Positions 1-8,853 of a stretch of 64,000 nucleotides of DNA are shown here, one piece after another. The stretch lies in NCBI RefSeq assembly GCF_042665255.1, contig NZ_JBHTCD010000007.1, one strand, 5' to 3'. The stretch's first letter is position 1; each line of letters starts with the position of its first letter. The notes beneath the pieces are model-generated. The model ran no database searches, was not told where the DNA came from, and worked only from the letters and a program-made list of their open reading frames with translations. Source of the stretch: Insolitispirillum peregrinum (GTDB lineage: Bacteria > Pseudomonadota > Alphaproteobacteria > Rhodospirillales > Rhodospirillaceae). The position numbers were made by a program, and so were the translations under genes.

Positions 1-591
1 ATGCGCTATGATTTTGTGTCCTTCTCCAACAGTTCGGCGGCCTGGATACTGGCGACGTTTTTTACGCTGCTCGGGTTCAGGATTGTCCTGCCGCGCAACG
101 TGCCACGTGATGTGGCACGATTGAGCCAGACGATCCGGGACGAGGCTTTGGCCACCTTCAGGAGGCGTCCGGTGGGGGCAGACCTGTGGCAATGGCGCCA
201 ACAGCATCGTACAGCGCAGCTCGGTGCCTTGCTCAAGGCACAGCCTCTGGTGATGGATCAGGCCATATCCAGTGCGTTGGCAAGTATTCATCTGGGCCGG
301 GAAGTCTTGCGCATACAAAAATGGTTGCGGCGGGATAAAGCAAACCCTGACGTACATCGTGTTCTTGCAGAAACTTTCCGCAAAATGAGTCTTCGTGCGA
401 ACCAGCCCCGTCTGGCTGCAAGGCATGCTCGCCGTGCTGCCCGCTATTTGTCGCAAAGTCCCGCCAGGGACGGAGCCGCGATGGTGGATGAATTGCATCT
501 CAGGATTGTTCTTATCGATATTGCCGGACTGCTGGAAAGTAACGCTGAGTACTTCTCGAAACGATCTGGAGGCTACGCCGATGATCAGTGA
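1..591 (+). CDS. FUSC-family aromatic/fusaric acid efflux pump, C-terminal part
   Basis: Only the last 196 residues lie in the window; the frame is open at base 1, so the true start is upstream. One hydrophobic segment (about residues 13-30) is followed by a long Arg-rich cytoplasmic tail, as in the C-terminal half of FUSC/AaeB inner-membrane pumps. Assignment rests mainly on context: a DUF1656 gene overlapping its end by 11 bp, then an HlyD adaptor and a NodT channel, the standard order of AaeXAB-type or fusaric-acid-resistance operons. The inferred role is proton-driven export of aromatic carboxylic acids or related toxicants. Codon use is less GC-biased than in most of the window. Confidence 0.75.
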   Translation: MRYDFVSFSNSSAAWILATFFTLLGFRIVLPRNVPRDVARLSQTIRDEALATFRRRPVGADLWQWRQQHRTAQLGALLKAQPLVMDQAISSALASIHLGREVLRIQKWLRRDKANPDVHRVLAETFRKMSLRANQPRLAARHARRAARYLSQSPARDGAAMVDELHLRIVLIDIAGLLESNAEYFSKRSGGYADDQ

Positions 592-775
592 GTTCTCGTT
601 GGTCGGCATCTATCTGCCACCATTTTTTGTCTATGCCTGTCTCACGGTGCCGGTTTACGCAGGCGTTCGCTTCATGCTTGCGCACAGTGGCGTATTGCAG
701 TGGGTTTGGCACCCGGGCCTGTTTGAATTCGCCATTTCTCTTTGTCTCGTTTCGGTGCTGGTTCTCCATGCCTAA
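581..775 (+). CDS. DUF1656 small membrane protein (AaeX-like)
   Basis: This 64-residue protein has two hydrophobic segments (about residues 8-28 and 44-63). It starts with MISEF and has the length of DUF1656/AaeX proteins, which almost always sit between a FUSC pump and an HlyD adaptor. It overlaps the pump's 3' end by 11 bp and the adaptor's start by 8 bp, implying translational coupling. Its biochemical role in the family is not established; it is presumed to be an accessory inner-membrane subunit of the efflux complex. Confidence 0.85.
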   Translation: MISEFSLVGIYLPPFFVYACLTVPVYAGVRFMLAHSGVLQWVWHPGLFEFAISLCLVSVLVLHA

Positions 776-1697
776 AATTTTACTCTCGATAAAACCCGTC
801 CTTCGGGTGGGGCTGACACTCATTGTCGTGAGTGCCGCCGGATCGCTGGCAAGTGGGCTGTGGCATGCCTATGTCCTGGCCCCCTGGACGCGGGATGGCC
901 GCGTGAGCGCGCAGATTGTCCGGATGGCACCAGAGGTGTCCGGCAGCGTGGTCGATGTGGGGGTATCAGACGGTCAGTACGTGACGCAGGGCGAGGTTCT
1001 CTACCGTATCGATTCTGCCAGCTTCACCCTGGCATTGGCCCAGGCTGAAGCGCGACTGGCTGCGGCCTCGGCTTCGCTGTCCCGGAAAGTCGACGATGCG
1101 AAGCGACGTCAGGGCATGGAAAACCTGGTTCCTGCCGAAGACATTCGCCGCGCGAACCAGGCCGTCGTGGTGGCTCAGGCTGAACAGCGCAGTGCGCAGC
1201 TTGATGTTGACAAGGCCAGACTTGACCTGGCCCGCACCGTCCTGCGCGCCCCTGTGTCCGGCTATGTCACCCGCCTGCGATTGAGCAAAGGAGATTATGC
1301 CACGACTGGACAGCCGAATGTCGCCTTGGTTGATGCAGACAGTTTCTGGATTACCGGTTATTTCGAGGAAACAAAATTGCGTGGCATCCAGCCGGGTGCG
1401 GCTGCGCAGATCCGCTTGATGGCGTTTGACAAGGTCATTCCTGGCCGGGTTGTCAGTATCGGGCGGGGTATCGCCGATGCCAACCAGCAGGCTGACTCCC
1501 AAGGCTTGCCGAGTGTGGAGCCGAGCTTTGCCTGGGTTCGGCTGGCGCAGCGCATTCCGGTCCGTGTGGCATTCGAACAGCGTCCGCATGACATCATGCT
1601 GGTGGCAGGCATGACGGGCAGCATCACGGTGACGACACCGGGAGATGAACCTCGACCGCAGGGCTGGCTCCTGTCGCTGTTGCAGCGCTGGATATAA
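768..1697 (+). CDS. HlyD-family membrane-fusion adaptor of the efflux pump
   Basis: A 309-residue periplasmic adaptor that would link the inner-membrane pump to the outer-membrane channel. It has an N-terminal membrane anchor (about residues 12-32). A biotinyl-lipoyl-like half follows (APEVSGSVVDVGV and VTQGEVLYRID), then an Ala-rich alpha-hairpin (about 85-150), the second lipoyl half (LRAPVSGYVTRLRL) and a beta-barrel domain. Length and layout fit the AaeA/EmrA group. The ATG at 768 was chosen because it begins just before the anchor and overlaps the DUF1656 stop; the frame is open further upstream but would run through the DUF1656 gene. Confidence 0.88.
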   Translation: MPKILLSIKPVLRVGLTLIVVSAAGSLASGLWHAYVLAPWTRDGRVSAQIVRMAPEVSGSVVDVGVSDGQYVTQGEVLYRIDSASFTLALAQAEARLAAASASLSRKVDDAKRRQGMENLVPAEDIRRANQAVVVAQAEQRSAQLDVDKARLDLARTVLRAPVSGYVTRLRLSKGDYATTGQPNVALVDADSFWITGYFEETKLRGIQPGAAAQIRLMAFDKVIPGRVVSIGRGIADANQQADSQGLPSVEPSFAWVRLAQRIPVRVAFEQRPHDIMLVAGMTGSITVTTPGDEPRPQGWLLSLLQRWI

Positions 1698-1707
1698 GGG
1701 GGGGAAC

Positions 1708-3195
1708 ATGCACGCATCACCGACCCGCACATGGTCACGGTATTGCCGCGACCTCATGATGTTCTCCCTTCTGGTCGGCCTGCCGGGTTGCACGACGGCA
1801 GGCCCCGAGTATCAACGACCAGAGGTGCAGGTTCCTGCACACTGGGGCGAGGGCGCGGCAACCATCAGCAACGGAGATCAGGACGGTCTTCGTACGTGGT
1901 GGCACTCATTCCATGACCCGATGCTCGATAGCCTGGTCGAGCAGACCCTGATGCAAAATCAGGATCTTGAGATCGCTCTGGCGCGGTTGCGACAGGCACG
2001 TGCCGAGCGAGTACAAACCGCGTCAGCCTCCGGACCTGTGGTTTCAGCGGATGGCACAGGGGAAACCCTGCGCAGCAGCAAGGCGCTAACGTCGCAATCC
2101 GGCGGGGAGTCCCGCGCCTGGCATCTGGGGATTGATGCCAGTTGGGACGTGGATCTGTTTGGCAGGACGCGTCGGGCACTTGAGGCCGACGATGCGGGTA
2201 TCGAGGCGCTTGCCGAGGATCATCGTGCGTTACAAGTGAGCCTGGTTGCCGAGCTGGTTTCCAGCTATGCCGAGCTGCGCGCTGCCCAGGGGCGTCTGGC
2301 TATCGCGCACGACAATATCCGCGTGCTCGGTGATGCAGAACGATTGAGCGAACAGGCGCACCGAAGGGGACTTGGCTCCTTGGCCGATGTTTTGCAGGCA
2401 CGTGCCGAACGTGAGGCCGCCGAAGCGAAGCCGGTGGTGCTGGAAGCCGATATTGCCCGTCTCGGTCATGCCATCGGCGTGCTGGCAGGTGGCTTTCCGG
2501 GGGACTGGCAGGATGCCCTGGGCACGGCATCGCCGATGGTGCCGATGCGTACAGACTTGCCGCTTTCCATGCCTTCTGACGTGATCCGCCAGCGCCCGGA
2601 TCTGCGGGCGGCAGAGCGACGCCTTGCTGCAGCCAGCGCCCGGATCGGTGTCGCCGAAGCGGAACGCTTTCCCCGGTTTCGTATCCCGTTGGGCACAGGG
2701 ACCACGGCCAGTGTCATTCAGCACCTCTTTTCCGGTGCCAGCCTGGCCTGGTCGGTCGCAATGCAGGGCAGCCAATCGCTCTACGATGGAGGACGGGTGG
2801 ATGCGCAAGTCGATGCGGCACGGGCGGATGCCGGTGCGGCAAGACTGGCTTACGAACGAGATGTGCGGCTCGCCCTGCGTGATGTGGAGGACGCCTTGAC
2901 CGCATGGACGCATGAGCGCCAGCGCCAGACGTCCCTGAACAAGGCGGTAATCACCAGCCAGCAAGCTCTGGAGCATTCGACCACGCTCTACGAACGGGGA
3001 TTATCTGCGTATTTGCCAGTGCTTCTTGCGCAACGCACGGTCAATCAGGCGCGCGATGAGCTGGCCCTTAGTCGATTGGAGGAAATGCGCGGTCTCATAG
3101 CCCTTTACAAGTCCGTTGGCGCGGGCTGGCAGGATGTTCCCTCAAATCAGGAGGGCGATCAATCCGACGGCTTCCAGATGTCAGCGGCTCAATGA
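1708..3195 (+). CDS. NodT/OprM-family outer-membrane efflux lipoprotein
   Basis: A 495-residue TolC-like channel protein completing the tripartite pump. A lipoprotein signal ends in a lipobox (LPGC, lipid-attached Cys28), followed by the GPEYQRPEVQVP stretch typical of NodT-type outer-membrane factors. Two OEP repeats follow, with the conserved LRQARAERVQTASA, DVIRQRPDLRAAER and YERGLSAYLPVL motifs. It starts 10 bp after the adaptor stop behind a G-rich ribosome-binding site and is the last gene of the operon. No terminator is obvious downstream. Substrate identity cannot be read from the sequence. Confidence 0.9.
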   Translation: MHASPTRTWSRYCRDLMMFSLLVGLPGCTTAGPEYQRPEVQVPAHWGEGAATISNGDQDGLRTWWHSFHDPMLDSLVEQTLMQNQDLEIALARLRQARAERVQTASASGPVVSADGTGETLRSSKALTSQSGGESRAWHLGIDASWDVDLFGRTRRALEADDAGIEALAEDHRALQVSLVAELVSSYAELRAAQGRLAIAHDNIRVLGDAERLSEQAHRRGLGSLADVLQARAEREAAEAKPVVLEADIARLGHAIGVLAGGFPGDWQDALGTASPMVPMRTDLPLSMPSDVIRQRPDLRAAERRLAAASARIGVAEAERFPRFRIPLGTGTTASVIQHLFSGASLAWSVAMQGSQSLYDGGRVDAQVDAARADAGAARLAYERDVRLALRDVEDALTAWTHERQRQTSLNKAVITSQQALEHSTTLYERGLSAYLPVLLAQRTVNQARDELALSRLEEMRGLIALYKSVGAGWQDVPSNQEGDQSDGFQMSAAQ

Positions 3196-3471
3196 CGGCA
3201 TGTTCGTAAAGGAGGCTCTTTGTGGAGGGGTGACACGGACGGCGCGCATTTGCAACGCACGACCGCAGATGCCACTGATATTCAAGGAAAGAACGGGGTT
3301 TTGGTGGTTGCTCACTCTTGAGACGTCCTTGTTCGTGTCTTGTGGTTTCACAGTCAAGGCTCATGGCTCTCGCCGTTCGCTCATGAGACAGTTATTGCCT
3401 TTTCGCGGCTGCTGAGGCATACCCTCCGGCCTTTCGCCCTTGCGGGCGGGGCCGTCAGGGAGAAAAGGCAG

Positions 3472-4773
3472 ATGTTCGTCGGGATTGACTTTGGAACCAC
3501 CAACAGCGCCATCGCCCTGCTGGCTGCGGGACAGGATGACGCCCGCATCGTGCCGATGCCGCCGATGCCGGGCGGCGATGGCGAGGCGGCCAGCACTCTG
3601 CGCTCGCTGCTGGCCTTTGACGGCAAGCACCGCGACGACCGCAAGCAGGTGGTGCCGCTGGTCGGGCAGGAGGCCATTGCCGCCTATCTGGAAGACGACA
3701 CCGACTGCCGTCTGCTGCAATCGTTCAAAAGCTATCTGACCAGCCGCCTGTTCACCGGCGCGTCGCTGTTCAACGTCACTTACAGTCTGGAAGACCTGAT
3801 TGCCCTGATGGTGGCGCGGCTGCGCACGATGGCTGAAGCGCAAGGCGCGGGCGAGGTGCGGCGGGTGGTGGCCGGGCGTCCGGTGCGTTTTGTGGCCGAA
3901 GACGGCGCCAGCGAAGAAGACTATGCGGTCAGCCGCCTGCGTGATGCCTTTGCCCGCGCCGGTGTCGAAGAACTGGAGCTGGAATACGAGCCGATTGCCG
4001 CCGCCTATTACTACGAGCGCGGCCTGAGCCACGACGAAACCGTGCTGGTGGCCGACTTTGGCGGCGGGACCAGCGATTTCTGTCTGATGCGGCTGGGGCC
4101 GGGGCGCGACCGCAGCCGCCCGCGCGATGCCATTCTCGGCACCGGCGGGGTGGGCAACGCCGGGGATGCGCTCGACCGGCGCATCGTTGACAACGGATTG
4201 GCCGAAGCCTTTGGCAAGGGAATCACCTACCGCAGCGACGGCAAGGAGTTGCCGGTGCCGTCATGGCTGTTTGGCAAGTTCTCGCGCTGGCACCACATCA
4301 GCTTTTTGAACACCGCCCCGACCCGCCGGATGTTGCGCGATATCCAGCGCCACACCGACGACCCGGAGCCGATTGAAAACCTGTTGGCGTTGATCGAGGA
4401 AAATCTGGGCTATCACCTGTTCCGCTCTGTCGAGCGGGTGAAGGTCGGGCTGTCGCGGCAGGACAGCGCCGAATTCCTGTTTGATCACGGACCGATCTCG
4501 CTGCGCCAGACCATCCGGCGCGCCGACTTTGAACGCTGGATTGCGCCGGAACTGGAAGAAATCGAAGGCTGCCTTGACCGCCTGCTGGCTGACACCGGCG
4601 TGCGGCCCGAGCAGGTGGACCGGGTGTTCATGACCGGCGGCACCTCGCTGGTGCCCGCCGTGCGCGGAATCTTCGCGCGCCGCTTTGGCGAAGCCCGTCT
4701 CAGCAGCGGTGGCGAGTTTGTATCCGTTGCCACCGGGCTGGCCTATCGGGCGCGCGAAGTGTTTGGTGGGTAG
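3472..4773 (+). CDS. yegD: Hsp70-family ATPase, YegD-like (no substrate-binding domain)
   Basis: A 433-residue actin-fold ATPase. It shows the phosphate-1 motif GIDFGTTNS (residues 4-12), the phosphate-2 motif VADFGGGTSDF (193-203), GTGGVGNAGDALDRRI and the adenosine motif FMTGGTSLVPAV (386-397). It ends there, so the peptide-binding beta-sandwich and lid of DnaK are absent; this is the length and layout of E. coli YegD. The frame is open upstream, but the ATG at 3472 lies after an AGGGAGAAAAGG Shine-Dalgarno and begins exactly at the conserved motif. The 276-bp leader has a short GGCC-rich hairpin at about 3428-3453 but no other gene. Its client is unknown in the family. Confidence 0.85.
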   Translation: MFVGIDFGTTNSAIALLAAGQDDARIVPMPPMPGGDGEAASTLRSLLAFDGKHRDDRKQVVPLVGQEAIAAYLEDDTDCRLLQSFKSYLTSRLFTGASLFNVTYSLEDLIALMVARLRTMAEAQGAGEVRRVVAGRPVRFVAEDGASEEDYAVSRLRDAFARAGVEELELEYEPIAAAYYYERGLSHDETVLVADFGGGTSDFCLMRLGPGRDRSRPRDAILGTGGVGNAGDALDRRIVDNGLAEAFGKGITYRSDGKELPVPSWLFGKFSRWHHISFLNTAPTRRMLRDIQRHTDDPEPIENLLALIEENLGYHLFRSVERVKVGLSRQDSAEFLFDHGPISLRQTIRRADFERWIAPELEEIEGCLDRLLADTGVRPEQVDRVFMTGGTSLVPAVRGIFARRFGEARLSSGGEFVSVATGLAYRAREVFGG

Positions 4774-4777
4774 AGCC

Positions 4778-4966
4778 TTAATGCACCTGCGGTTCGTGCT
4801 TCTGGCCTTGGCCGGAGAGATGCCACAGAGCCTTGAGCGAGCGGCCCGCCTGATGCAGGATATCAGCGAAGGCTTGTGCCCGTAACAGGTGGGCCTGCTG
4901 CTCCAGCAGACTGAGGTCAGGTGGGACGACAGAGGCGGAAGAGCCAGAAAGATCAACGGTTGCCAT
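4778..4966 (-). CDS. Small uncharacterised protein (62 aa, RSP_7527/DUF1127-like style)
   Basis: A short ORF convergent with the Hsp70 gene (4 bp between the stops). It is believed real because it has a strong Shine-Dalgarno (GAGGAGA, spaced 6-7 nt from the ATG at 4966) and a candidate promoter upstream at 5064-5093. The protein is amphipathic and helical, with LLRAQAFADILHQAGRSLKALW recalling the small RSP_7527 and DUF1127 proteins common in alphaproteobacteria, some of which take part in RNA or stress regulation. No function can be assigned from sequence. Confidence 0.6.
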   Translation of the reverse strand: MATVDLSGSSASVVPPDLSLLEQQAHLLRAQAFADILHQAGRSLKALWHLSGQGQKHEPQVH

Positions 4967-5059
4967 CGGCAGTCTCCTCGAGCATGAGCGTTTTCACACT
5001 GAGCGAACTGGATCTTTACGACAGGGTCGGCGGACTGGGCGTCCGATGCGAGCCTGTAT

Positions 5060-5093
5060 GCCCATTGTATGGGCGAGGCTATATAATGGGCAA
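5060..5093 (-). promoter_or_regulatory. Candidate promoter with palindrome, upstream of the small protein
   Basis: On the minus strand TTGCCC (5093-5088) and TACAAT (5069-5064) are separated by 18 bp, a good sigma70-type pair pointing at the gene ending at 4778. The -10 lies inside a perfect inverted repeat GCCCA-TTGTA-TGGGC (5060-5074), so a repressor bound there would block it. A plus-strand TATAAT (5082-5087) is also present, pointing toward prmA, without a clear -35. Confidence 0.35.
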
Positions 5094-5250
5094 TATATTT
5101 TTCGCGGTGCAGCATGGAGGGGAGCCGTGCGTCCCGCTGGTCGTGGCTTCTTACGAAAAACTAGCCTGTGACTGGCGGATACTCTAAGAAGAACCCCTGC
5201 ATCGGCCCATCGGGGCTGAACCCACAAACGACAGGACAGGAATCAGCAGC

Positions 5251-6150
5251 ATGGCTCACAAGCGGGCTCAGGACATGTGGCGCGTGCGTTTTCAGGCACC
5301 GCCCGAAGCGATCGAGGCTTTTGAAACGGCTCTGGACCCGCTGGTCGATGCCTTCCTGTGCTTTGAAATCGAAGGCAGCCTTGACTGGCAGGTCGATGCC
5401 TACAGCGAACAGAAACCCGATCTGCCAGCGATTCATGCTGCCGTAGCGCTGGCGGCGCAGGTGGCCGGGCTGGCGACGACTCCTGAAATGGAAATCGAGC
5501 ATCAGGCGGCGCGCAACTGGCTGGCCGAAAACCTGATTGCCTTCCCGCCGATTCGGGCTGGCCGCTTCTATGTCCATGGCTCGCACATCACCGAACGGCC
5601 GCCGCATGGCTCGCTGCCGCTGCTGATTGATGCCGCCACCGCCTTTGGTTCGGGCGAGCACCAGAGCACCTACGGCTGTCTGCTGGCCCTGAGTGACCTC
5701 GCCAAGCAGAATGCTCCGGTGCAGATCGGCCATGGCCGGGCGCTGGACATGGGCTGTGGCTCGGGGATTCTGGCGCTGGCGATGGCCCGGCAGTGGAAGA
5801 TTCCGGTGGTGGCGACCGACATTGACGAGGAAAGTGTCCGCGTCACCGCCTATAACGCCAGGCTGAACGGCCTTGATGCCTACCTGACCGCCTTCCCCGG
5901 CGACGGCTTTACCAGCCGCAAGGTGAAGGTTGGCGCGCCCTATGATGTGATTTGCGCCAACATTCTGGCCCGGCCGCTGTGCTCGATGGCCCAGCCGCTG
6001 ACCGCCAGCCTGGCTCCGGGCGGGCGGGTGATTCTCGCCGGTCTGCTGCAGCGGCAGGAAGCAATGGTGCTGGCCGCCTATCGCGCACAGGGTCTGCGTC
6101 TGGTGCGCCGTTACCAGTTGGCGCCGTGGGTGACGCTGGTTCTGGGGTAA
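5251..6150 (+). CDS. prmA: Ribosomal protein L11 methyltransferase
   Basis: A SAM-dependent enzyme that trimethylates ribosomal protein L11. At 299 residues it has the family's usual length: an N-terminal recognition domain, then a Rossmann-fold methyltransferase with the family signature AFGSGEH, the SAM-binding DMGCGSGIL (from about residue 166), VATDID, and the catalytic-loop motif CANILARPL. The ATG at 5251 follows an AGGA box at 9 nt. It is monocistronic, with tandem hairpins directly after the stop. Confidence 0.93.
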   Translation: MAHKRAQDMWRVRFQAPPEAIEAFETALDPLVDAFLCFEIEGSLDWQVDAYSEQKPDLPAIHAAVALAAQVAGLATTPEMEIEHQAARNWLAENLIAFPPIRAGRFYVHGSHITERPPHGSLPLLIDAATAFGSGEHQSTYGCLLALSDLAKQNAPVQIGHGRALDMGCGSGILALAMARQWKIPVVATDIDEESVRVTAYNARLNGLDAYLTAFPGDGFTSRKVKVGAPYDVICANILARPLCSMAQPLTASLAPGGRVILAGLLQRQEAMVLAAYRAQGLRLVRRYQLAPWVTLVLG

Positions 6151-6157
6151 GATCTGA

Positions 6158-6203
6158 TGACGACGGTCAACCGGGGGCTTTCCATCCCGGTTGACCGTCG
6201 TCA
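6158..6203 (+). terminator. 18-bp perfect stem-loop after prmA
   Basis: A perfect inverted repeat of 18 bp (6158-6175 paired with 6186-6203) with a 10-nt loop begins 8 bp after the prmA stop. It is followed by AGAAAATAAAAAA, so on the plus strand it has no U tract of its own. It works either as a 3'-end-stabilising hairpin or together with the next hairpin. Confidence 0.75.
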
Positions 6204-6211
6204 GAAAATAA

Positions 6212-6251
6212 AAAAACGCGAGACAGCCAGTGATGGCGGTCTCGCGTTTTT
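6212..6251. terminator. Bidirectional rho-independent terminator
   Basis: AAAAACGCGAGAC (6212-6224) pairs perfectly with GTCTCGCGTTTTT (6239-6251); the loop adds an inner GCCA/TGGC pair. A-runs on the left and T-runs on the right let it terminate prmA from the left and the DUF1127 gene from the right. Confidence 0.88.
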
Positions 6252-6302
6252 ATGCTCGCCTGTTGGGCAGACGGCAATCAGCTTGGGGGAGCTGATTAAA
6301 TG

Positions 6303-6593
6303 TTAGGCAGCGCGACGGGTCTGAGCGGCGGCGATCACCGGGGCATCAGCCTGAGCGTTGGTGTTGGCGGCGCGGTAAGCAGCGCGCACCGCCGGCATGT
6401 CTTCGCGGGTGTCGTGGTAGACGCCCTTGCGCAGGGCGACGACATCGGCGCGGGTCAGGCCCAGATCGGCCAGTTCACGCGGGCCCATGGCGTCCAGTTC
6501 GGCCATTTCCTGGCGGTAACGGAGCCATGCCTGGAAACGGGCGGCCATACGGGCGATCAGCGAGGTGGTAGCGAGGTCAACGGTGCGGCTCAT
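6303..6593 (-). CDS. DUF1127 (YjiS-like) domain protein
   Basis: A 96-residue protein whose centre carries the DUF1127 signature: WLRYRQEMAELDAMGPRELADLGLTR, an Arg-rich helix followed by the L-x-D-x-G-L-x-R turn. DUF1127 proteins are small and basic; several in alphaproteobacteria bind RNA or influence phosphate and carbon responses. The frame is open to a TTG at 6599, but the AAGGA box is 8 nt before the ATG at 6593 and only 2 nt before that TTG, so the ATG is used. The C-terminal third (Ala/Thr-rich) is less conserved. The gene stands alone. Confidence 0.85.
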   Translation of the reverse strand: MSRTVDLATTSLIARMAARFQAWLRYRQEMAELDAMGPRELADLGLTRADVVALRKGVYHDTREDMPAVRAAYRAANTNAQADAPVIAAAQTRRAA

Positions 6594-7012
6594 GGCCAAA
6601 ATCCTTCAGTGTATCGAGTGTGCGCTGTCACAAAGCGCTGCCGCAGGCCATATGCCTGAAGCACATCGAGAGAGATGAACGGGGATGACGAGGATCGGGG
6701 GCGCGGTATTTACCGCAGTGCGGCCAGCCAATCAGCTTCGTCGGGGTTATAGGGCCACATGGGGCTTTTGATCCTGTGTTCGACATTCGGCCTGGTTGCA
6801 TTTTGCAATGGGCCGTTGCGTATGCCCAGAATGTAGGCGAACTGCCTCTTTTCGTGCAGTGTCTGTTTTGCAGTGCAGTTCTGCCTTGCCTGCATGGCGT
6901 TCGCAACTGGGTTACACTTCTATTGCAGGATGCCGAGTTCGCGCTCTTGCGCCTGTTCGTCTGCCCTCATACCTTGGGCATCTATACGGCTTTGGACAGG
7001 ATGTGAACGACC
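6594..7012. other. Intergenic region of about 420 bp, no supported gene
   Basis: This lies between two divergent genes and should hold both promoters, but no convincing -35/-10 pair is visible. The only frame with a reasonable ribosome-binding site is a 16-codon minus-strand ORF at 6710-6760 (MWPYNPDEADWLAALR), too short to support. Nothing else is recognised. Confidence 0.6.
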
Positions 7013-8836
7013 ATGGCGCAGGCAAACACGGTGGAACAGGCCCAACGGTTGGGAGCGGTGCGGCAGGATATGGCCGCACGCGGGCTGTACGGCTTTGTGG
7101 TTCCACGGGCGGACGAGCATCAGGGCGAATATGTGCCTCCCCATGCCGAGCGTCTGGCCTGGCTGACCGGCTTTACCGGCTCGGCCGGGCTGGCCATCGT
7201 GACGGCAGACCGGGCGGCGGTGTTTGTGGATGGCCGCTATACCTTGCAGGTGACGGTCGAGGTCGATGGTGATCTGTATGAACACCGCCACCTCAGCGAT
7301 ACCCCGCCTGCCGAGTGGCTGGCGCAGGCGGCCAGCGCAGCCCGCCAGCCGGATGGCGGGCCGGTGCGGATCGGCTTTGATCCCTGGCTGCATACTCCTG
7401 ACGGCATTGCCCGTCTGCGCGATGCCTGCGCCCGTGTTGGGGCCGAGGTGGTGGCGATTGACGGCGAGAATCCGGTGGATCGGGCATGGCAGGACCGCCC
7501 GGCGGCGCCATCCAGCCCGGTGATGCGCCATCCGCTGGAGTTCGCCGGAGAAAGCGCCGAGGCCAAACGCCAGCGCATCGCCCTGTCCCTGCGCGACGAC
7601 GGGCTGGAGGCGGCGGTGCTGACCGCGCCGGAAAGCCTCGCCTGGCTGCTGAACCTGCGCGGCAGTGACGTGCCCTTTACTCCGTTGGTGCTGGGCTTTG
7701 CCATCCTGCACGCCGATGCCGCGCTGACGCTGTTCCTTGATCCGGCCAAGGAGGTCGATGGCCTGCGCGACTATCTGGGGCAGGCGGTGACGGTGCTGCC
7801 GCCCGCCGCGCTGGCCGGGGCGCTGGCCGAGCTGTCGGGCAAGCGGGTGCGGCTGGATCAGGCCTCGTGCGCGGTGTGGATCGCCGAACGCCTGACCGCT
7901 GCCGGGGCAACGGTGGCGCTGGGGGCCGATCCGTGCGCTTTGCCGCGTGCCTGCAAGAATTCCACTGAGCTGAACGGCATCAAGACCGCCCATCAGCGCG
8001 ACGGGGTGGCGCTGTGCCGCTTCCTCGCCTGGCTGGATGCCGAGGCCGCGAACGGGACCATCACCGAGCTGGCCGCCGCCGACCATCTGGAGGCCCTGCG
8101 GCGCGAGGGAGCCTGTTTCCGCGACCTCAGCTTTCCGTCGATTGTCGGTTCGGGACCGCATGGGGCGATTGTTCACTATCGCGCCGATGCCGACAGTGAC
8201 CGCCTGTTGGGGCAGGGTGAGCTGTTTCTGGTCGATAGCGGCGCGCAGTACCTGGATGGCACCACCGATGTCACCCGTACCCTCGCCATCGGCACCCCGA
8301 CCGCCGAGATGATCCGGCGCTATACGCAGGTGCTGAAGGGGCATGTGGCGCTGTCGCAGGCCCGTTTCCCGCAGGGAACCACCGGCAGCCAGCTTGATGT
8401 GCTGGCCCGGCAATATCTGTGGGCTGACGGGGTGGACTATGACCACGGCACCGGCCACGGCGTCGGGGCCTATCTGTCGGTCCACGAAGGTCCGCAGCGG
8501 ATTTCCAAGGTGCCATCGACCATCGCCCTGAAGGCGGGCATGGTGCTGTCCAACGAGCCGGGCTATTACAAGCCGGGGGCGTTCGGCATCCGCATTGAAA
8601 ACCTGATCGCTGTCACCGCCATGGAGCCGCCGCCGTCCGGGGCCGAACGTCCGATGATGTTCTTTGAAACCCTGACGCTGGCCCCCTATGACCGCCGCCT
8701 GATCGATACCAGCCTGCTGCGCGCCGATGAACGCGACTGGATCAACGCCTATCACCGGCGGGTGCATCAGCAGATCATCCCGGCGCTGGCCGGGCGCGAT
8801 GCCCTGTGGCTGGACTGGGCCTGCGCGCCGCTGTGA
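7013..8836 (+). CDS. pepP: M24-family Xaa-Pro aminopeptidase (aminopeptidase P)
   Basis: A cytosolic dimetal peptidase that removes N-terminal residues preceding proline. At 607 residues it is the long three-domain form: two creatinase-like N-terminal domains (about 1-310), then a pita-bread M24 domain. The five metal ligands can be placed: the two Asp in FLVDSGAQYLDGTTDVTRT, the His in HGTGHGVGAYLSVHEGP, and the Glu in LSNEPGYY and RIENLI. The C-terminus matches the long family (WINAYHRRV). It starts with ATG behind an AGGA box and is ended by a strong terminator. Confidence 0.92.
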   Translation: MAQANTVEQAQRLGAVRQDMAARGLYGFVVPRADEHQGEYVPPHAERLAWLTGFTGSAGLAIVTADRAAVFVDGRYTLQVTVEVDGDLYEHRHLSDTPPAEWLAQAASAARQPDGGPVRIGFDPWLHTPDGIARLRDACARVGAEVVAIDGENPVDRAWQDRPAAPSSPVMRHPLEFAGESAEAKRQRIALSLRDDGLEAAVLTAPESLAWLLNLRGSDVPFTPLVLGFAILHADAALTLFLDPAKEVDGLRDYLGQAVTVLPPAALAGALAELSGKRVRLDQASCAVWIAERLTAAGATVALGADPCALPRACKNSTELNGIKTAHQRDGVALCRFLAWLDAEAANGTITELAAADHLEALRREGACFRDLSFPSIVGSGPHGAIVHYRADADSDRLLGQGELFLVDSGAQYLDGTTDVTRTLAIGTPTAEMIRRYTQVLKGHVALSQARFPQGTTGSQLDVLARQYLWADGVDYDHGTGHGVGAYLSVHEGPQRISKVPSTIALKAGMVLSNEPGYYKPGAFGIRIENLIAVTAMEPPPSGAERPMMFFETLTLAPYDRRLIDTSLLRADERDWINAYHRRVHQQIIPALAGRDALWLDWACAPL

Positions 8837-8853
8837 GGCTGTGCGGGACACGA

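Noticed and set aside
6710..6760. A 16-codon minus-strand ORF (MWPYNPDEADWLAALR) with an AGGA box 11 nt upstream
   Set aside because: Too short to tell from chance and no neighbour suggests a leader peptide.
6920..8851. A 643-codon minus-strand frame opposite the aminopeptidase gene
   Set aside because: Antisense shadow; all five metal ligands are encoded on the plus strand.
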